Below are positions 61,081 to 64,000 of a DNA stretch of 64,000 nucleotides, in pieces (the stretch's first letter is position 1; each line of letters begins with the position of its first letter). The notes below the pieces were generated by a model that saw only the letters and a list, made by a program, of their open reading frames with translations, was not told the DNA's origin and searched no databases. The translations under genes were made by a program, and so were the position numbers. This stretch comes from Protula sp. h YS-2021 (taxonomy: Eukaryota; Annelida; Polychaeta; Sabellida; Serpulidae), in the NCBI GenBank assembly GCA_949752745.1, contig OX457027.1, positions 84,865,936 through 84,929,935 on the forward strand, given 5' to 3'.

Positions 61081-62458
61081 CATTGTGCCCAGCCTTAAGC
61101 GAATACTTTGCAAAGGTAAATGGAAAAAAATTGACATAATCTAGATTTGATATAAGGGCCCATGAACAGCATAAAAAGAAAAAAATCGTTTTATATACTC
61201 ATTTGCCAGTTTGCAATGTGCCTATATATAGGCATTATTATTTTAAAGCCGGGATGGCTATAATTTAGATGGTTATAATACAGCTTTTATAATTCGGAAC
61301 CACGAACAAGAATTAATGTAGTATGGGCCTATATACATATATATAATCCTAAGTATGCACCTTTTTATTAGGTGAAACTCGGGGCTTGAATTCACAACCT
61401 CTTGCTTCGCAGGCGACAACACGACACACTTCTTTGGGGGGCAGCACTATAAATATTACTTGCAAAACCTATAAAGGGAGATAATGAAAAAGTGCGTCTT
61501 GAGCGGAGCTAAAACTCACGACCGCTTGCTTTGCAGGCGAACGCGTCAACCACTAGATCCATCTACCTTACGACTGCTGAAGAAACGTCAAGTAGGAGCA
61601 CATCATGATTTTTCTGCAGTTTTACCGTTTTTTTTTACTATACTTTGTTCAGTTTTAGTAAAATCGCCAAACAAAATACAGGCCTGATGCAGATGCTTAA
61701 GGAAACAGTCTTGTCAAATTTCACGCAATCGGATCGGTTTGTACGAAGAGTGGCATTTTTTGTGTTTTTTTTTAAATATATCCGATTTCGTGAACATAGT
61801 TTGGCCAGTTTTGGCCGACCCGACATAAAAAAACTCGGGTCTACTAAAGATAAAGCTGGAATCATTCCTGTCAAATCTGAAAACGATAAAACAAGAGTCT
61901 CAATACGGGTAGCATTTGCTTCTGTTTTTCCTAATGTATTCGCCAAATCACCATACAAAATGTGTACCTGTTCGATAATCTTCCGCTCAATAGTTTTATT
62001 TCCTTTCAAACGATCGTGAGAGCAGTAATATTTGTTGTGAATTTCTGCGGTTTGGCCTTTTTGGCCAATATTTCGGTAAAGTTGCGTCAAATCACCAAAC
62101 AATGTACAAGTCTGGAGATACTTTTGGGGAGCACACCTGTTAAACTTACCATCCTACCATGTTTGTAGAAAGGGTAGCATTTTTGTGATTTTCTTATATT
62201 TGGCCCTTCCATGCTAACATTTAAGTCAGATCGTCAAAAAATATAAGCCTGGCGGAAAAAAATTCTAGAGATCATTCGTCACATTTCAAAGCGATCAGAC
62301 CGTATCTGTAGGCAGACTAGCATTTTTGTTTTCTGAAATTTGACCCTTTTTGACCAATATTTTGACCACAAGAAAATACAAGCTGTGTCGACGGCTACCT
62401 AGGGCAACAGATACTCCACACGTGATGGGCATAGCCCGCTGACCAAAGTCAGTTGGTA
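61081..62458 (+). mobile_element. Family B element, copy 3 (about 1.4 kb)
   Basis: It starts with TTGTGCCCAGCCTTAAGCGA and ends with GTGATGGGCATAGCCCGCTG then ACCAAAGTCAGTTGGTAAAA, a hairpin. It contains two tRNA-like segments and about four diverged units with TTTGGCCAATATTT, AAATCGCCAAACAAAAT and CAATCGGATCGG words. Copies 3717-4498 and 15943-16017 share both ends. Confidence 0.6.
61501..61571 (-). other. tRNA-like segment inside the family B element
   Basis: Minus-strand reading gives GGATCTAGTGGTTGACGCGT, then TCGCCTGCAAAGCAAGCGGT and CGTGAGTTTTAGCTCC: A-box-like, anticodon-arm-like and decayed B-box-like parts, as in tRNA-derived SINE heads. Not a functional tRNA gene. Confidence 0.45.
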
Positions 62459-62764
62459 AAAAAGAATGTCTGCCCTTATCTTTATGCAACACTTAAATCT
62501 TATGCGAGTGAACATTGGAGCGCCTACAAATGGTGGCATTTGCATCTACGATGTTATTACATTCTGTACGCGTGGTCATTGGCTGAGCTGCATTGTTTTT
62601 TCAATGTAGACTTATGTACAAAGCCTTTCCAAATGTAAATATTAATTTGCGCCCTTGCTTGCCTTCATCCAAAACAAAAGATGACACAGCATCTGCCTCT
62701 ATTGTAATACAATAAGATCAATTATAATAGGCAGGTTGTCACAGTCTTTACTTCGCATTTATCG

Positions 62765-63038
62765 AAATAGTAGTAGGCAGCAAGAGTAGAAATATTGTTT
62801 GTAAAAACGACAATATAGGTAGTAGTAGCAGTAACAGAAGTAGTAGTTGAAATACTATCAACAGCGGGAATAGCAGTGGCAGTCGAAGAAGTGGTAGTAG
62901 AAGTAGCAGCAGTTTTAGTGAACATGTTAGAATAAATATTAATAATATTGGTAATTAATGATATTGGTAACAGTAGTTTTTGTCACAGCAGTAACAGAGG
63001 CAGCAGCAGTAGCAGCAGACGTAGTAGTAGTAGAAGTT
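62765..63038. repeat. Imperfect AGT/AGC trinucleotide repeat
   Basis: GTAGTAGTAG, GCAGCAGCAG, AGAAGTAGTAG and GTAACAG words recur for 270 bases right up to the donor of carboxypeptidase exon a. Confidence 0.8.
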
Positions 63039-63044
63039 TCCTAC

Positions 63045-63158
63045 CTTAATCGCCAACATGTCTCGGCCTTCGTACGACTGCCCAATTTTAATCTTTTTGC
63101 ACTTAAGGGACGGGTTCTCATCACATTCGTCTACAAGTGTCTTAAGGTAGCTATTAAT
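63045..63158 (-). CDS. Carboxypeptidase exon a (start of catalytic domain)
   Basis: The 114-nt exon encodes 38 residues in phase 0, starting INSYLKTLVDEC and ending IGQSYEGRDMLAIK. The IGxSYEGRDM block is the hallmark N-terminal strand of the M14A catalytic domain. The acceptor is TTGTTCACAG and the donor AAG|GTAGGA. Two cysteines (in VDECDE and LKCKK) could form an extra disulfide. The preceding exon, which should carry the propeptide and the activation site, is not recognisable between 63159 and 64000. The next exon lies 36 kb away. Confidence 0.88.
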
Positions 63159-63182
63159 CTGTGAACAATTATAATTACTTTA

Positions 63183-63290
63183 CACGTTACACACCCATTG
63201 TCCAATGTTACACATCTCATGTTACATATCGCATGTTGCATGTCACATGTTACATAGCACATGTTACATATCACATGTTACATATTACAT
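63183..63290. repeat. About 18-base minisatellite (CATGTTACAT)
   Basis: CACATGTTACATATCACATG and variants repeat about six times. It begins 25 bases upstream of the carboxypeptidase exon a acceptor. Confidence 0.85.
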
Positions 63291-63474
63291 CAACTCAAAA
63301 TCAGTACTTCAAAACTTTAATAACATGTTAGAGAAATGTTCGTTCTACCAAAGCTATCTCCTTCAAAATATGTTGTGTTAAAAGTTAAATCTTACCATTT
63401 TCAGACAATACTCGGTAAAATTATTCCAGGTTACTACTATTTCATAAACAATTGGCAAGCAAAGTTATTTTTAA

Positions 63475-63655
63475 ATTGGCACCCTATACTTCGCCTGTAT
63501 CATGGCACCCTTTTTGGCCTGTATATGGCACCCTGTTTTGGCCTGTATCATGGCACCCTGTTTTGGGCTGTATCATGGCACCCTGTTTTGACCTGTATCA
63601 TGGCACCCTTTTTTGGGTTGTATCAAGACACCCTGTTTTGGTTTTGCATTATTCC
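63475..63655. repeat. About 28-base minisatellite, six units
   Basis: TGGCACCCTGTTTTGGCCTG and TATCA recur six times with small changes. Open frames through it are repeat by-products. Confidence 0.88.
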
Positions 63656-64000
63656 CTATGCATCAGTTAATTTTTAACAAAATGTTACGAACTTCAAACT
63701 TAAAATGAGAAAGCAATCGGCGAAAAATATTTTAAATTCTTCAGAAGGGATTTTCATCTTTTGTCATTTGAAGCTCTTGGAAAATTACCAGAATTCACTG
63801 TTTTCTTAATGGAAGAAATTAAGAAGTGTTTTCTTTGCGCAGACCTGTTAGACATCCCGCCGTAACTTTTGACCAAATATACCTTGATCAAGAGAAATAC
63901 AGGTGTAAGGTCTTAGAGGCTTTGCCATATTGAAATTTAGAGCCTACCCTTTAATGGAAGGGGCGTCTTGGAATAATATTTTTCATTTTAACCGAATGTT
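63656..64000. other. No feature recognised
   Basis: AT-rich; no exon of the upstream carboxypeptidase propeptide could be supported here. Confidence 0.5.

Larger units (their letters stand above)
3084..63158 (-). other. M14A carboxypeptidase A-like gene, seven 3' exons spread over 60 kb
   Basis: Seven minus-strand exons (63045-63158, 26929-27033, 25714-25824, 15818-15908, 15285-15484, 14467-14551, 3084-3283) have AG acceptors and GT donors and join in consistent phase into about 301 residues. The conserved M14A blocks appear in family order: [70 protein letters not shown]. By family knowledge the product is a secreted zinc metallopeptidase that removes C-terminal residues, usually made as a zymogen. 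The length equals a complete catalytic domain; signal peptide and activation propeptide are not in the window and should lie above 64000. Introns run about 36.0, 1.1, 9.8, 0.33, 0.73 and 11.2 kb and host nearly all other features. No in-frame stop or frameshift is visible, so the gene looks functional. Confidence 0.93.

Noticed and set aside
61501..61571. Functional tRNA gene
   Set aside because: Decayed B-box-like part, poor arm pairing and location in a repeated element point to a tRNA-derived repeat only.
61638..62102. 154-codon minus-strand frame and its plus-strand partner
   Set aside because: Lies wholly in a repeat element (family B) with tandem units; no protein family likeness.
62722..63164. 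Ser/Thr- or Val-rich frames
   Set aside because: Translations of the trinucleotide repeat; the true coding segment is minus-strand exon 63045-63158.
63396..63470. Possible upstream carboxypeptidase exon (donor ATG|GTAAGA on the minus strand)
   Set aside because: The encoded residues do not resemble an M14A propeptide or the segment expected before exon a, and no good acceptor was found.

Overview
This window looks like nuclear DNA of a marine mollusc, probably a bivalve. The evidence is split genes with GT-AG introns, AT-rich non-coding DNA, Ty3/gypsy and MULE remnants, and mollusc-type interspersed repeats ('GTTTAACG...' and 'GACCTTGACC...' families, and elements with a tandem core, an ACGG-type microsatellite and a terminal hairpin). 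The phylum is inferred; there is no rRNA, mitochondrial or marker gene to fix it.

The backbone is one gene on the minus strand, from exon 63045-63158 down to a stop codon at 3084-3086. Seven exons, joined in consistent phase, encode about 301 residues of an M14A zinc carboxypeptidase (A type). All zinc ligands and the catalytic Glu are present. The signal peptide and propeptide exons must lie beyond base 64000. Its six introns are about 36.0, 1.1, 9.8, 0.33, 0.73 and 11.2 kb, and nearly everything else in the window lies inside them.

The 36-kb intron (27034-63044) holds a 25-kb tandem array (32031-57070) of about 139 monomers of about 180 bp, with several higher-order repeat lengths. The array is followed by a (GACGGACA)-type microsatellite and a hairpin, which suggests a satellite grown from the core of a pearl/Helitron-like non-autonomous element. 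Just beyond it, on the plus strand, is an intact intronless gene (57510-58178) with TATA box and poly(A) signal. It encodes a 222-residue secreted precursor: signal peptide, KKR cleavage site, then a six-cysteine C-terminal peptide whose spacing closely resembles eclosion hormone. This nested neuropeptide-like gene is the most interesting coding feature here.

The 11-kb last intron (3284-14466) contains a decayed Ty3/gypsy element (5908-11495) with two LTRs, polypurine tract and 5-bp target duplication GGCTC. It has a broken gag-pol and, unusually, a second, better-preserved gag in the place after integrase. A MULE transposase pseudogene (11501-12538) abuts it. The 9.8-kb intron (15909-25713) is packed with degenerate tandem arrays built on a TTTTGGCGAATCGCCAAAA palindrome, plus a 1.6-kb TA-flanked inverted-repeat element (23880-25504). 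Elsewhere I see minisatellites and AT-rich DNA without recognisable genes.
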